Shown here: one piece after another, positions 1-9,148 of the stretch
Position numbering within the stretch: the first letter of the stretch is position 1
Layout of the letters: each line of letters begins with the position of its first letter
Source of the DNA: Prochlorococcus sp. AG-409-I11
GTDB lineage: Bacteria; Cyanobacteriota; Cyanobacteriia; PCC-6307; Cyanobiaceae
Assembly: GCA_003215725.1 (NCBI GenBank)
Contig: QCJX01000006.1
Coordinates: 1 to 64,000, forward strand
Direction of reading: 5' to 3'
DNA: 64,000 bases
The notes under the pieces: generated by a model
What the model saw: the letters and a program-made list of their open reading frames with translations, nothing else
Told to the model about the DNA's origin: nothing
Database searches by the model: none
Position numbers and translations under genes: made by a program

Positions 1-406
1 CTGCTGCTAAAACAATAATCGAAGTTAATTTTGCAAATTCAGATGGTTGAACATTTAATCCTCCAATAGTTAACCATCGCTGAGCTCCTAAAGCTGAAGT
101 TCCAATCAATCGAACTGCAATCAAACTAACAACAGTAAGTCCATAGATAGGTATTAAAAACCGACGAATTCTCACTATAGGAAGCTGAGCTGTCCATAAA
201 GCAATCAAAATGCCAAAGCAAGCCGTAATCCAATGTTGATACCAATCTGCATAATCCACCTGACGCTGAGTACTGGCTATCAATATGCCCGACAAAAAAA
301 CCAATGAAATAGGAGAAAACCATAGAATAAAATTTTTTTTCTTCCAGTTTTTTTGTACACGACCTAGTCGGTATAAAACTTTTTCTTTTTTCCCAAATGT
401 AAACAT
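1..406 (-). CDS. rodA: RodA/FtsW-family peptidoglycan polymerase, N-terminal part (runs off window start)
   Basis: Manual minus-strand translation from ATG at 406: MFTFGKKEKVLYRLGRVQKNWKKKN...RQVDYADWYQHWITACFGILIALWTAQLPIVRIRRFLIPIYGLTVVSLIAVRLIGTSALGAQRWLTIGGFNVQPSEFAKLTSIIVLAA; the 'GAQRWLxIGGFxxQPSEFAKL' motif is typical of RodA/FtsW. Partial. Confidence 0.85.
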   Translation of the reverse strand, partial: MFTFGKKEKVLYRLGRVQKNWKKKNFILWFSPISLVFLSGILIASTQRQVDYADWYQHWITACFGILIALWTAQLPIVRIRRFLIPIYGLTVVSLIAVRLIGTSALGAQRWLTIGGLNVQPSEFAKLTSIIVLAA

Positions 407-417
407 TAAATATATAT

Positions 418-1494
418 TTATGAAATTGGAAATTCAAATGAAATGACTGATTTTGCAAGTTTTTGAAAAGCTTGCGCACTCAGGGAATCTGAATGGCTTT
501 GAACAATCGGCACTCCAGAGTTGCCACCTTCAAGAATGGGCATTTCCATAGGTATTTGAGCTAACAATGGAACAGAATTCTCCATCGCAAGTTGCTGACC
601 ACCTCCAGCACCAAACAATGCATAACTTCGATCAGGCTGATCAGGTGGAATAAATGCAGTCATGTTTTCAACTACTCCAATTATAGGAATGTTCATTTGT
701 CTAAACATTGACAATCCTCGTCTTGAGTCTTGCAATGAAACTTTCTGCGGAGTAGTAACAATTACCACCCCTTCAATAGGAACAGCTTGTGCAAGAGAAA
801 GTTGAGCATCTCCAGTGCCTGGAGGTAAATCTACAACCAAATAATCACAAGAACCCCAACAAGTTTGATATAAAAACTGTCTAATAATGCCATTCAACAT
901 TGGTCCCCGCCAAATAACAGGCTGATTTTCTTCAATCAGTAATCCCATAGAAACCATACATATTCCACAACTTTCTAAGGGGATAATTTGTTGGTCAGCT
1001 CCAGTACCAGAAACTTCTGGTGTTTGATCAGAAACACCAAGCATGGTTGGGGTATTCGGGCCATAAATATCAGCATCAAGTAGCCCTACCTTTAGGCCGT
1101 TTTGTGCTAGAGCACATGCAAGATTGACCGCAACAGTACTTTTACCAACTCCTCCTTTTCCACTACTTACTGCAATAACTTTGTTTACACCAGGGATAGG
1201 TTGTCTAACAGTTTCTTGACCATGACCAGCCTGACCAATCTGCCCACTAGAAGGCGCATTCGCTAACTCAATTTGCACTTCACTGATATCAGGAAAGTTA
1301 TTCAAAATTTCTCTAATTTCTTTTGCTATGCGATCTCTTTGAGCTAATGCCACGTTTGGGATATTTAATCTAACGACAGCCTTGGGAGGGTCTACTCGTA
1401 CTTGATCAAGCCAACCAAGCTCAATTGCACTTTTCCCACTCCCAAAATCTTTGACTGACTGGAGAGCAGTAAGTGCCCGTTCGGCAATGTTCAT
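418..1494 (-). CDS. mrp: Mrp/ApbC-type P-loop Fe-S cluster carrier ATPase
   Basis: Deviant Walker A 'SSGKGGVGKSTVAVNLA', 'LDADIYGPNTPTMLG', N-terminal DUF59-like domain. Confidence 0.93.
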   Translation of the reverse strand: MNIAERALTALQSVKDFGSGKSAIELGWLDQVRVDPPKAVVRLNIPNVALAQRDRIAKEIREILNNFPDISEVQIELANAPSSGQIGQAGHGQETVRQPIPGVNKVIAVSSGKGGVGKSTVAVNLACALAQNGLKVGLLDADIYGPNTPTMLGVSDQTPEVSGTGADQQIIPLESCGICMVSMGLLIEENQPVIWRGPMLNGIIRQFLYQTCWGSCDYLVVDLPPGTGDAQLSLAQAVPIEGVVIVTTPQKVSLQDSRRGLSMFRQMNIPIIGVVENMTAFIPPDQPDRSYALFGAGGGQQLAMENSVPLLAQIPMEMPILEGGNSGVPIVQSHSDSLSAQAFQKLAKSVISFEFPIS

Positions 1495-1719
1495 ACCCAG
1501 TTTGCAAATATCAATAATCCTAATTGTGGAATATTCTGGCTTAACCTAACGGAGGCTGCAAATTCCTTCATTTCACTAAAACTTCACTGATCAATGATAA
1601 ATCTCTCAGATTAGGTTTTCTTTTTTAATCCTAAGGTCCTTTTGAACCTCATCTAAAACCAATAAAAAGGGCCAACCACAAAGGTCAAATCTCAAAGTTT
1701 CTCAAACCCAACGGTAACT

Positions 1720-2739
1720 ATGCCTCCCTCCGACTCAAGAGAAAGAGCAAAAACATTAGTTCTTTCTATCCAAGATGAAATATGTTCTGGGTTAGAAATA
1801 CTTGATGGAGAAGGGAAATTTATCGAAGAAAGTTGGGTAAGACCAGAGGGTGGAGGTGGTAAATCTCGTGTTATGCAGCAGGGGAAAATATTTGAACAAG
1901 GAGGGGTGAACTTTTCGGAAGTTCATGGTCAAGAATTACCACCATCAATTCTTAATCAACGGCCTGAAGCAAAAGGCCATCCCTGGTTTGCTACAGGGAC
2001 TTCAATGGTTCTCCACCCTCGTAATCCTTTCATCCCAACTGTTCATCTCAATTATCGATACTTTGAAGCTGGTCCAGTTTGGTGGTTTGGAGGAGGAGCC
2101 GATTTAACCCCTTTTTATCCATATTTAAATGACGCAAAACACTTTCACATGACTCATAAAGAAGCATGTGATTCCGTAAATCCAGAGTTGCACAAAGTTT
2201 TTAAGCCTTGGTGTGATGAATATTTCTTCCTAAAGCATCGTGATGAAACCAGAGGAATTGGAGGCATTTTTTACGATTATCAAAATGGTGCAGGGCCTCT
2301 TTACAAAGGACAAAACATGGATGGGGTGGCCGCTCAGGCATCAAATAAGATTGGATCTCAAGAAATGAATTGGGATCAACTTTTCAACTTGGCTCAATCT
2401 TGTGGACGAGCATTTTTGCCTGCTTATAGCCCCATTATTGAAAAAAGACAAAACCAACTATATGGAGATCGAGAAAGAGAGTTTCAACTTTATAGAAGGG
2501 GAAGATATGTGGAGTTCAATTTAGTTTGGGACCGTGGAACCATATTTGGCTTACAAACAAATGGTCGTACCGAATCTATATTGATGTCTTTACCACCTTT
2601 AGCTAGATGGGAATATGGGTACTCTGCAAGTAAAGGGTCAAGAGAAGCATTATTAACAGATCTTTTTACTAAACCTCAAAACTGGCTTAGTGATGATTCA
2701 TTACAAGAAGCATGTTTAATTCATAATGCAGTTGATTAA
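1720..2739 (+). CDS. hemF: Oxygen-dependent coproporphyrinogen III oxidase
   Basis: Motifs 'VHLNYRYFE', '[15 protein letters not shown]', '[10 protein letters not shown]', '[12 protein letters not shown]'. Confidence 0.97.
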   Translation: MPPSDSRERAKTLVLSIQDEICSGLEILDGEGKFIEESWVRPEGGGGKSRVMQQGKIFEQGGVNFSEVHGQELPPSILNQRPEAKGHPWFATGTSMVLHPRNPFIPTVHLNYRYFEAGPVWWFGGGADLTPFYPYLNDAKHFHMTHKEACDSVNPELHKVFKPWCDEYFFLKHRDETRGIGGIFYDYQNGAGPLYKGQNMDGVAAQASNKIGSQEMNWDQLFNLAQSCGRAFLPAYSPIIEKRQNQLYGDREREFQLYRRGRYVEFNLVWDRGTIFGLQTNGRTESILMSLPPLARWEYGYSASKGSREALLTDLFTKPQNWLSDDSLQEACLIHNAVD

Positions 2740-3494
2740 GGAGAGTCTATTTTTAATCCTATAAGGAAAGTATTAACGACTTGATTTGCAATTGTATTAA
2801 TAGTTTCCTTTCTAGTTTCTAAATTTCTAAGTCTTTCTTCAAGAGTTCCCTCTAATTTACCTATTTCAAGGACTCTAATTTGTCTACGAGGCGCACCAAG
2901 ACCACCACGAAAAAATAAAGGGTATCTTCCAAAGCTCTTAGCAAAACTTTCATCTAAAAAATTTAACTGGCTTGATAGAGCTGGAATAAGGCCCGACCCA
3001 AAACCATGATGACCATATGAGTCAAAATGAATTTCAATTGCATACCCACCTTTTTGAGCATGCTTAGCCCCTACTGACCAATTAGTAGAGGGATCATTTG
3101 GATCTTCAATTGTACGAATGATTGGATCATAAGAGTTGATATTCAAGCCTTTATCCTTGCCAATTTTGACTACAGCATCTCGTATTTTTAAATTCCAAAA
3201 AAGTTCATCGCTCATCTTTTCATCCATAGGCCTTGCTCCATTGAGATCTACTGCTTCTCCTGAAGTTCCAGAACCAGCAATCCCTTGAGAATCTGCATGG
3301 CCAGCAAGTACCAAAATAGGAATAGATTTTGATAAAACTTGATTGCCGACCCAATTACTTTTTATTTGAACACGAGAACCAATTAACTGTTGAACATCAT
3401 TTAACTCAGATGAATATGACAATGATTCCAAACAACAGAAGCTAACTATGCTACTGACAAAAAGAATAATTTTGTGCAAGTTTTTCAAAGCCAA
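2736..3494 (-). CDS. Secreted protein resembling N-acetylmuramoyl-L-alanine amidase family, tentative
   Basis: N-terminal signal-like segment; '[15 protein letters not shown]' and '[10 protein letters not shown]' resemble zinc-amidase motifs. Confidence 0.5.
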   Translation of the reverse strand: MALKNLHKIILFVSSIVSFCCLESLSYSSELNDVQQLIGSRVQIKSNWVGNQVLSKSIPILVLAGHADSQGIAGSGTSGEAVDLNGARPMDEKMSDELFWNLKIRDAVVKIGKDKGLNINSYDPIIRTIEDPNDPSTNWSVGAKHAQKGGYAIEIHFDSYGHHGFGSGLIPALSSQLNFLDESFAKSFGRYPLFFRGGLGAPRRQIRVLEIGKLEGTLEERLRNLETRKETINTIANQVVNTFLIGLKIDSP

Positions 3495-3513
3495 AATGGA
3501 ACCTCGTACTTTT

Positions 3514-4065
3514 TTAAACTGGTGAAGACATTAATGATCCATCACTTGATAGCTCAAGTTTATGAGCTAATTCTTTTTCCATAGCTATCAATTCATCCCG
3601 ATGAGCCCTCAAACGCAAAACACTACCTCCATGTTCAATTGAATTCATCAAACGCATCTCTAAAGATTCAATCCGTGTAGATCTTTTCCAATAAATAAAA
3701 CCGGCAAAAGGTCCCCCAATAACTGACAGTAATAAAGGCCACCATCTCAATGAAGGGTAAAGCTCGCATAGAACTAACCCTAAACAGCCGGCTCCAAGCC
3801 CTCCAAGAGTTGACAGAAAAACTGCAAAAATATAGCTAGACGAAACACTCCCATAAAAACGAAGAACTTGTCTTTCAGCATCACCTCCATCGCTTTGCCA
3901 TCCTCGTTCTTCCAACCATTTGCTAACACCATTAAGCACCTCTAAAGGAGGAAGCGGTGAGGATATGTCTATAACAGTGGTGCGGTCTTTACTCGCTGCT
4001 CTAAGAAAAAAAACCAAACCTATAGCTAGCAAAATTGTTAGAAGGAGTATTGAAGGTGAAAACAT
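3514..4065 (-). CDS. Membrane protein, possibly cofactor assembly of complex C subunit B (CCB1/DUF3529-like)
   Basis: N-terminal TM, cyanobacterial conserved architecture; family assignment from recollection only. Confidence 0.45.
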   Translation of the reverse strand: MFSPSILLLTILLAIGLVFFLRAASKDRTTVIDISSPLPPLEVLNGVSKWLEERGWQSDGGDAERQVLRFYGSVSSSYIFAVFLSTLGGLGAGCLGLVLCELYPSLRWWPLLLSVIGGPFAGFIYWKRSTRIESLEMRLMNSIEHGGSVLRLRAHRDELIAMEKELAHKLELSSDGSLMSSPV

Positions 4066-4311
4066 TTGAATCTCAGTTGGAATAAAAAAAGTTGCTCAAA
4101 AAAATTTGTAATGCAGGAAGACCTAAATCATGAATTCATTCCAGCGTAATTAATTTGTTTTATAGCCATGCTGATCTTGAATAAGAAGAGCAACCAAAAA
4201 TGATTAACCGACATACCATTCTGATGATGGGATACCTAACGGGAATCTTATTGACAGTAAAACGAAACTGTCTGAACCTACATAAATTCTAAATTGCGTC
4301 CAATTTGACTT

Positions 4312-4956
4312 ATGGCAAACGTTCCAACAATTCCAAAAAGTTTTGATGTCTTTGATAATGACCTAGATCAAGAAATTTTCAACGTTTTTAAATCTGCAAA
4401 GATTTTGGCGGTTGATACTGAAGCTATGGGCCTAGTTCACGGTCGAGATCGTTTATGCCTTGTACAAATATGTGATGAGAAGGACAATGTTTGTTGCATA
4501 AGAATTCAATTGGGTCAAAATTCTTCACCAAACTTACAAGCATTGATGGAAAGTAATGAAATCGAAAAAGTCTTTCATTACGCAAGGTTTGATATTTCTG
4601 CATTAGCAAGCAATTTAAATATTGAAGTAAAGTCGATTTTTTGTACAAAAATTGCTAGTAAACTTGCTCGTACATATAGTCCTCGTCATGGACTTAAAGA
4701 AGTTGTTATGGAACTAGTCGGCATAGAACTAGACAAGCAAGCCCAAAGTAGTGATTGGGGGAAAGTCGAAGAGTTAAGTACATTACAATTGGCCTATGCA
4801 GCTAATGATGTTAGATTCCTTATTGCCGCAAGACATCAACTTAAAAAAATGTTAAAGAGAGAAGATCGCTGGGAATTGGCTCGGAAATGTTTTCAAGCTC
4901 TTCCAGTAATAGCAGAATTAGATAGGTATCGTTATACTAATATTTTTGACCACTAA
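4312..4956 (+). CDS. rnd: Ribonuclease D-like 3'-5' exonuclease
   Basis: 'LAVDTEAMGL' (DxE), 'FHYARFDISAL', 'YAANDVRFLI' DEDDy exonuclease motifs. Confidence 0.88.
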   Translation: MANVPTIPKSFDVFDNDLDQEIFNVFKSAKILAVDTEAMGLVHGRDRLCLVQICDEKDNVCCIRIQLGQNSSPNLQALMESNEIEKVFHYARFDISALASNLNIEVKSIFCTKIASKLARTYSPRHGLKEVVMELVGIELDKQAQSSDWGKVEELSTLQLAYAANDVRFLIAARHQLKKMLKREDRWELARKCFQALPVIAELDRYRYTNIFDH

Positions 4957-4972
4957 AATAATACTTACTTAA

Positions 4973-5230
4973 TCAATCTTCAGTCATAAAATTTTCTTCT
5001 TCAGCAAGAGCAACTAAGAGTAAATCTAAATTAGCAGCACCTTCTTTTTGCATAGATTGTGCTTTATCCAATAATTTTTCTGCAATTGCTTTGCGATGGG
5101 ACACTTCTTTAATTCCATCTCGACTAGCTATCAAGTCAACTTGTCTTCTGGCTGAAGCAATACTAATGCTTAAACATGTGGCTAATTTTCCACATGTTCT
5201 TAAATACTGATGATCTTCAATAGGGGGCAT
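4973..5230 (-). CDS. Conserved hypothetical cyanobacterial protein
   Basis: 85-aa ORF between conserved genes, plausible coding composition. Confidence 0.6.
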   Translation of the reverse strand: MPPIEDHQYLRTCGKLATCLSISIASARRQVDLIASRDGIKEVSHRKAIAEKLLDKAQSMQKEGAANLDLLLVALAEEENFMTED

Positions 5231-5291
5231 ATCAAACCTTAAAGGTGTTTTAAACTTGATCTTAAAAGACTATAACTTTTATCCAGTTATT

Positions 5292-6716
5292 TTAATCAAA
5301 AAGAAAATTCAAAATAATTGATGCCAAAGATAAACTTCCTCCTTCTGAGCCCATTCTACTGGCTCCAATAAAACCAATTTGCCTACGAAGAGAATGGTTT
5401 TCTAGAAGGAATTCTGCTCTCCTAGCCAAACCAGTTTTACTTTTACATGGCACAACTGCTCCTCCAAGTAAACGACTTTGACGAACTGCAAAATCATATT
5501 TGAATTGAGGGCCATTCCCTGGTAATGACAAAGCTGGAATTCCAAGTCCAACTAATTGCTCGGTTGCAGTGCCAGCATTCGCCAATCCAACCTCTGCCCA
5601 GTTTGCCCAATGTGAAAATTGACCTGGTCCTAACAAAACGAGGCAAGAATCTCGATACCAACAGGCCTTAACTCCTATTAGTTGATCTTCAAATTCACAA
5701 GGCTTGTAACCCAAATTTCTTAAGCAAGTTTCTATTTGATTGAGATCTGGTTCTGCTCCAGTCGGGACAAGAATTGCTAAAGGATTGTGTTTTTCTATCA
5801 AATGAGAGGCAATTAAAAGCTCATTTAAATTATTCAAAGCTTCAGGACTCCTACTGCCACAAAGCAATAACAATCGTCTAAAAGGTTTTAAAGATGAAGG
5901 GCATTCCAACTTTTTCAGACCATCCATCATTGGATTCCCAGGAGCACATGCCATAACGCCATATCGCTTCAAACCACGAGCAGTCAATCGATCCCTTACT
6001 GCAACTAATTTGCATCTTGAAGACCTCATTAAAGCCACTTCCCAAGGGTCCCATTCGGTTCCCTTTAGACGATGATATAAATCACTAAATGAGCTTCCAG
6101 GGCCGCTAAGCCATGTGTAATCACTCTTCGGTGTACCTATAAAACCAAAATTTGCTCCACTGGTCCAGGCAAAGAAAAGGGGCAAAAGATCCCCTACAGC
6201 AACTATTGTTCTTAGCTGCGAGGCTTTTGAGCAAATATAAAACCATTGCTTAAATGTATTCCACAATAATCCTGCATTAATGTCGGCTAATAGGCCTCGA
6301 AAACTTTGATTGCCAAATCCTCCACTTGGTAGTCGCAACGAGGGGCCAACCATCTCAAGCCAACCTTGTGAAATTGCAGGTTGGAACGCTTTTCCCTCTC
6401 CTACAAGAGGTAAAACCTCTAACGTAAGTCCAGGTTGCAACCTATGAATCTCGTCTAAAACTCTAAGTGCTATCAAGTCCTCACCATGACCATTACTAAT
6501 AACTAAAAGGTATTGATTCGCCTGACTGATACGATCCGGATAGGGAGAGACGATCTCTCTTGGGGCGGCATGGCCAAGTGGTAAGGCAGAGGATTGCAAA
6601 TCCTTTATCCCCAGTTCGAATCTGGGTGCCGCCTTCTTACCTTTCTTCATACCAATTCCTGTCATGAGTTGCAGGAACTCGATTATGAGATCTCTTTTTC
6701 TAATCCTTTTTGGCAT
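5292..6716 (-). CDS. Lipid-A-disaccharide synthase-related glycosyltransferase; start codon uncertain (ORF upstream end is antisense to tRNA-Cys)
   Basis: 'LLVISNGHGEDLIALRVLDEI', 'PTGAEPDL', 'LVGLGIPALSLPGNGPQF'. N-terminal extension in the ORF track passes through the tRNA-Cys complement, so true start is probably internal. Confidence 0.75.
   Translation of the reverse strand: MPKRIRKRDLIIEFLQLMTGIGMKKGKKAAPRFELGIKDLQSSALPLGHAAPREIVSPYPDRISQANQYLLVISNGHGEDLIALRVLDEIHRLQPGLTLEVLPLVGEGKAFQPAISQGWLEMVGPSLRLPSGGFGNQSFRGLLADINAGLLWNTFKQWFYICSKASQLRTIVAVGDLLPLFFAWTSGANFGFIGTPKSDYTWLSGPGSSFSDLYHRLKGTEWDPWEVALMRSSRCKLVAVRDRLTARGLKRYGVMACAPGNPMMDGLKKLECPSSLKPFRRLLLLCGSRSPEALNNLNELLIASHLIEKHNPLAILVPTGAEPDLNQIETCLRNLGYKPCEFEDQLIGVKACWYRDSCLVLLGPGQFSHWANWAEVGLANAGTATEQLVGLGIPALSLPGNGPQFKYDFAVRQSRLLGGAVVPCKSKTGLARRAEFLLENHSLRRQIGFIGASRMGSEGGSLSLASIILNFLFD
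6564..6634 (+). tRNA. tRNA-Cys(GCA)
   Basis: GGCGGCA...TGCCGCC acceptor stem, anticodon loop TTGCAAA (GCA), T-arm CCCAGTTCGAATCTGGG. Confidence 0.96.
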
Positions 6717-6823
6717 TAAGACCGGAATGGAAATGTAATGGAACTCAGGGTTCTAATCGACCAAACTTGTAACCCTTTCCTAGTTTCCCAGAGCTTCCAT
6801 TCCTTTGCCAGGGAGGTTTCCCA

Positions 6824-6946
6824 GTGACTAAGGCAATACCAACTTGGATGGAATCTTTTCCTGCTGAATACAAAGGTGTTGTCGTTAGGTGCGAGGAAAC
6901 TTTCTATCGTTTAAGAGAGGGCGCAGGAGGATCAGCAAAGAAATGA
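6824..6946 (+). CDS. Small ORF 1 of tRNA-Cys-proximal cassette (40 aa, GTG start)
   Basis: GTG with GGGAGG ribosome-binding site 7 nt upstream; MTKAIPTWMESFPAEYKGVVVRCEETFYRLREGAGGSAKK; stop overlaps next ATG (ATGA). Confidence 0.6.
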   Translation: MTKAIPTWMESFPAEYKGVVVRCEETFYRLREGAGGSAKK

Positions 6947-7050
6947 TTCGCCACTTTCTTTCTTTCCTTTCTTCTTATCAAAGAGGAATCGAGGCAGGTG
7001 ATTTTTATGAGGAACCTGTTGGAGATGATTTCTCCTATCCAGATTGGTAA
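6943..7050 (+). CDS. Small ORF 2 of cassette (35 aa)
   Basis: MIRHFLSFLSSYQRGIEAGDFYEEPVGDDFSYPDW; starts in ATGA overlap with ORF 1. Confidence 0.6.
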   Translation: MIRHFLSFLSSYQRGIEAGDFYEEPVGDDFSYPDW

Positions 7051-7053
7051 GCG

Positions 7054-7170
7054 ATGAACTATTCCGATGCACTATTCATACTTGCTCCCACCATTGGATT
7101 GGTGATTTTCTTTTTTGCAATGAATGTTGTGATCACAAGAGTTTTTACTAAGGATCGAGACAGAAGATGA
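7054..7170 (+). CDS. Small ORF 3 of cassette (38 aa, single predicted TM helix)
   Basis: MNYSDALFILAPTIGLVIFFFAMNVVITRVFTKDRDRR; 3-nt gap from ORF 2, ATGA overlap with ORF 4. Confidence 0.6.
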   Translation: MNYSDALFILAPTIGLVIFFFAMNVVITRVFTKDRDRR

Positions 7171-7376
7171 TTGATGCCTACACACTTGAGCAGTGCAAGA
7201 AAGATAAGGAAATTAGACAACTTAAAATCAAAAATTTGGAGCATGCCATCGAACAGTCAGAAACGATGATTGCGGAATCACAAATGGATGAAAATGCCTT
7301 GACCTTTTTGAGAAGGAAGGTCGCCGACTCAAGACAGGATCTCGAAGTGCTTTATTTAATGAATGATCAAGAGTAA
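7167..7376 (+). CDS. Small ORF 4 of cassette (69 aa, coiled-coil-like)
   Basis: Charged heptad-like sequence; stop immediately precedes the nuclease ATG. Confidence 0.7.
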   Translation: MIDAYTLEQCKKDKEIRQLKIKNLEHAIEQSETMIAESQMDENALTFLRRKVADSRQDLEVLYLMNDQE

Positions 7377-8231
7377 ATGATTGACCTCAAACGAAACAGC
7401 AAGAAAGAACCTGTTAAAGCAACTGGCGTTCGTGCCAGAGAGGCGTCCTCGTATACCCCTAATCAAACAAAAGATTTCAAGATCAGTCGAGGTCGCTTCT
7501 CTAACTTCCTGACTTGTCCAAGGTGTTTCTATCTGGATCGTGTCAAAGGTCTTGATGCACCAGGAACACCCGGTTGGACGCTCAATGAAACCACTGATCT
7601 CCTACTGAAGAAAGAGTTCGATCACTGCCGAGAACAACAGATTCCTCATCGTTTATTTGCACCCAATGGATTGAGTCATGTCGTTCCATTTGATCATCCT
7701 GAAATGGATAACTGGAGAGACTCCCTTCACCACGGATTGATGCTTCGGCACAAGGACACCTCAATCATTCTCACGGGAGGGGTTGATGACATTTGGCAGG
7801 ACACAAGAACTAAGAAATTAATAGTGGTGGACTACAAATCTCAAGCAAAGAATGGGCGATTAGATAAGCAGGATTACCTCGATGATCCATACCACGACGG
7901 ATACAAAACTCAGATGGACTTCTATGCCTACCTACTTACAGGGATGGGGTTTGATGTCCATCCAACGTCTTATTTCTTGGTCTGCAATGCCAAAAGGGAT
8001 GACGATGGATTCCATAAGACGATGAACTTTGATGAGTACCTCGTTCCTTACAACTGGGATAGTGATCGGATAGAGGGACAGGTCGATGAGATGGTTGCCC
8101 TGATGAATAAACACGAAATTCCTGAACCGAATGAGTGCTGCAAGAACTGTGCCTATGCAGATCAGTACGCAAAGGCAGTGCATCAAGGAGGAGTCACTCA
8201 AGGTCAAGGTCTTCAAGGGACATTGTTCTAG
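7377..8231 (+). CDS. PD-(D/E)XK nuclease (RecB/Cas4-like) with putative Fe-S cysteines
   Basis: 'GGVDDIW', 'IVVDYKSQ' (D...DxK), 'QMDFYAYLL' (QxxxY); cysteines at N-term 'CPRCFY' and C-term 'CCKNCAYAD'. Confidence 0.87.
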   Translation: MIDLKRNSKKEPVKATGVRAREASSYTPNQTKDFKISRGRFSNFLTCPRCFYLDRVKGLDAPGTPGWTLNETTDLLLKKEFDHCREQQIPHRLFAPNGLSHVVPFDHPEMDNWRDSLHHGLMLRHKDTSIILTGGVDDIWQDTRTKKLIVVDYKSQAKNGRLDKQDYLDDPYHDGYKTQMDFYAYLLTGMGFDVHPTSYFLVCNAKRDDDGFHKTMNFDEYLVPYNWDSDRIEGQVDEMVALMNKHEIPEPNECCKNCAYADQYAKAVHQGGVTQGQGLQGTLF

Positions 8232-8233
8232 GC

Positions 8234-8446
8234 ATGAAACGCTTAAAAGTTTTCAGTTTCATTAGTGCTCAAAAGAGAAACATCGCTCCTATTCCACCCC
8301 CCCCCTTCAAGATTCCCAATACTGGTCCCACTCATCCTGTAGTTCAGTGCTTGAGAGGGAGTTATAGAAACCCCTCCACTTCTTTTCTGAATTGGCGTCA
8401 GTGGCAACTAGGGACACCAACAGATCGATTACCTGTTCTTGGTTAA
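8234..8446 (+). CDS. Small ORF 6 of cassette (70 aa) containing a C9 homopolymer
   Basis: ATG 2 nt after nuclease stop; same frame as the tail of track ORF 8135..8446, whose upstream half merely overlaps the nuclease. Confidence 0.5.
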   Translation: MKRLKVFSFISAQKRNIAPIPPPPFKIPNTGPTHPVVQCLRGSYRNPSTSFLNWRQWQLGTPTDRLPVLG

Positions 8447-8552
8447 AGGATTTGCCGTCATCTGATTTGAATATCACTTGTCTCTATTGCCCATATCCAA
8501 AACTTACTGGTTTCTGAAGATTCAGGACGTTTTATCTACCCTGTGGTGATAG

Positions 8553-8723
8553 TCAGTCACCTTTGTCATTAACGTCACCTGAGTAAGGTTGAGTTCCTAT
8601 CTCTGGTGGTGGATTATTACTGAAATCATCAACTAAAGCATCTGCTTCACTTTTGAATAATTTGGTGAACCATTGTTTAGTTGCAATGATTGCAGTCCAG
8701 ATTTTCTCTCTTTTTCTAGTCAT
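8553..8723 (-). CDS. Small hypothetical ORF (56 aa)
   Basis: MTRKREKIWTAIIATKQWFTKLFKSEADALVDDFSNNPPPEIGTQPYSGDVNDKGD; protein-like composition; not in ORF track (length cutoff). Confidence 0.5.
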   Translation of the reverse strand: MTRKREKIWTAIIATKQWFTKLFKSEADALVDDFSNNPPPEIGTQPYSGDVNDKGD

Positions 8724-8855
8724 AACTAATATTCCTCTCTTAATTAATTTCCATAATAAGACAGGTGTTTTCTCTCATGTTCTCTTAGTCCAGATTGATT
8801 AGGATTTAATTAGGAGTTAAAGCACGATTGGTCTAAAAAATAAGTGCTTGACTCA

Positions 8856-8883
8856 AAGGGGGTGACCGAAATCTCACCCCCTT
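8856..8883. terminator. Strong GC stem-loop, probable terminator or boundary hairpin
   Basis: AAGGGGGTGA-CCGAAATC-TCACCCCCTT, perfect 10-bp stem, 8-nt loop. Confidence 0.6.
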
Positions 8884-8945
8884 CTTAATGCCTTACTGAA
8901 ATCAAAAAAATCCTCTAAAAAGGAAGGGCAACAAAGTCCCAACCC

Positions 8946-9125
8946 ATGTCTCTAATCCCTCGGTGGGAATACATGACTGGTGACGCGAAGGCAATGACCA
9001 AGAGGGTTGTTCTTTCTGCATTAGTTCTTCTTCTTTCCCTTTGGATCATCAGAGCACTCATCCCTTGGGTAATAGTTGCTTTATTGGGTTACTGGGTCTT
9101 CAAGTGGTTATCGAAGGGCAGTTGA
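8946..9125 (+). CDS. Small membrane protein (59 aa)
   Basis: MSLIPRWEYMTGDAKAMTKRVVLSALVLLLSLWIIRALIPWVIVALLGYWVFKWLSKGS; two hydrophobic stretches; GGAAGG-containing upstream region. Confidence 0.6.
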   Translation: MSLIPRWEYMTGDAKAMTKRVVLSALVLLLSLWIIRALIPWVIVALLGYWVFKWLSKGS

Positions 9126-9148
9126 GTTGGTTGGTGCCCTGAGGTTGC

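Noticed and set aside
126-479. Track ORF of 117 aa on minus strand
   Set aside because: Wrong frame of rodA; the correct frame from ATG at 406 gives clear RodA/FtsW motifs.
7932-8216. Minus-strand ORFs of 94 and 78 aa
   Set aside because: Fully antisense to the PD-(D/E)XK nuclease, which has strong motif support.
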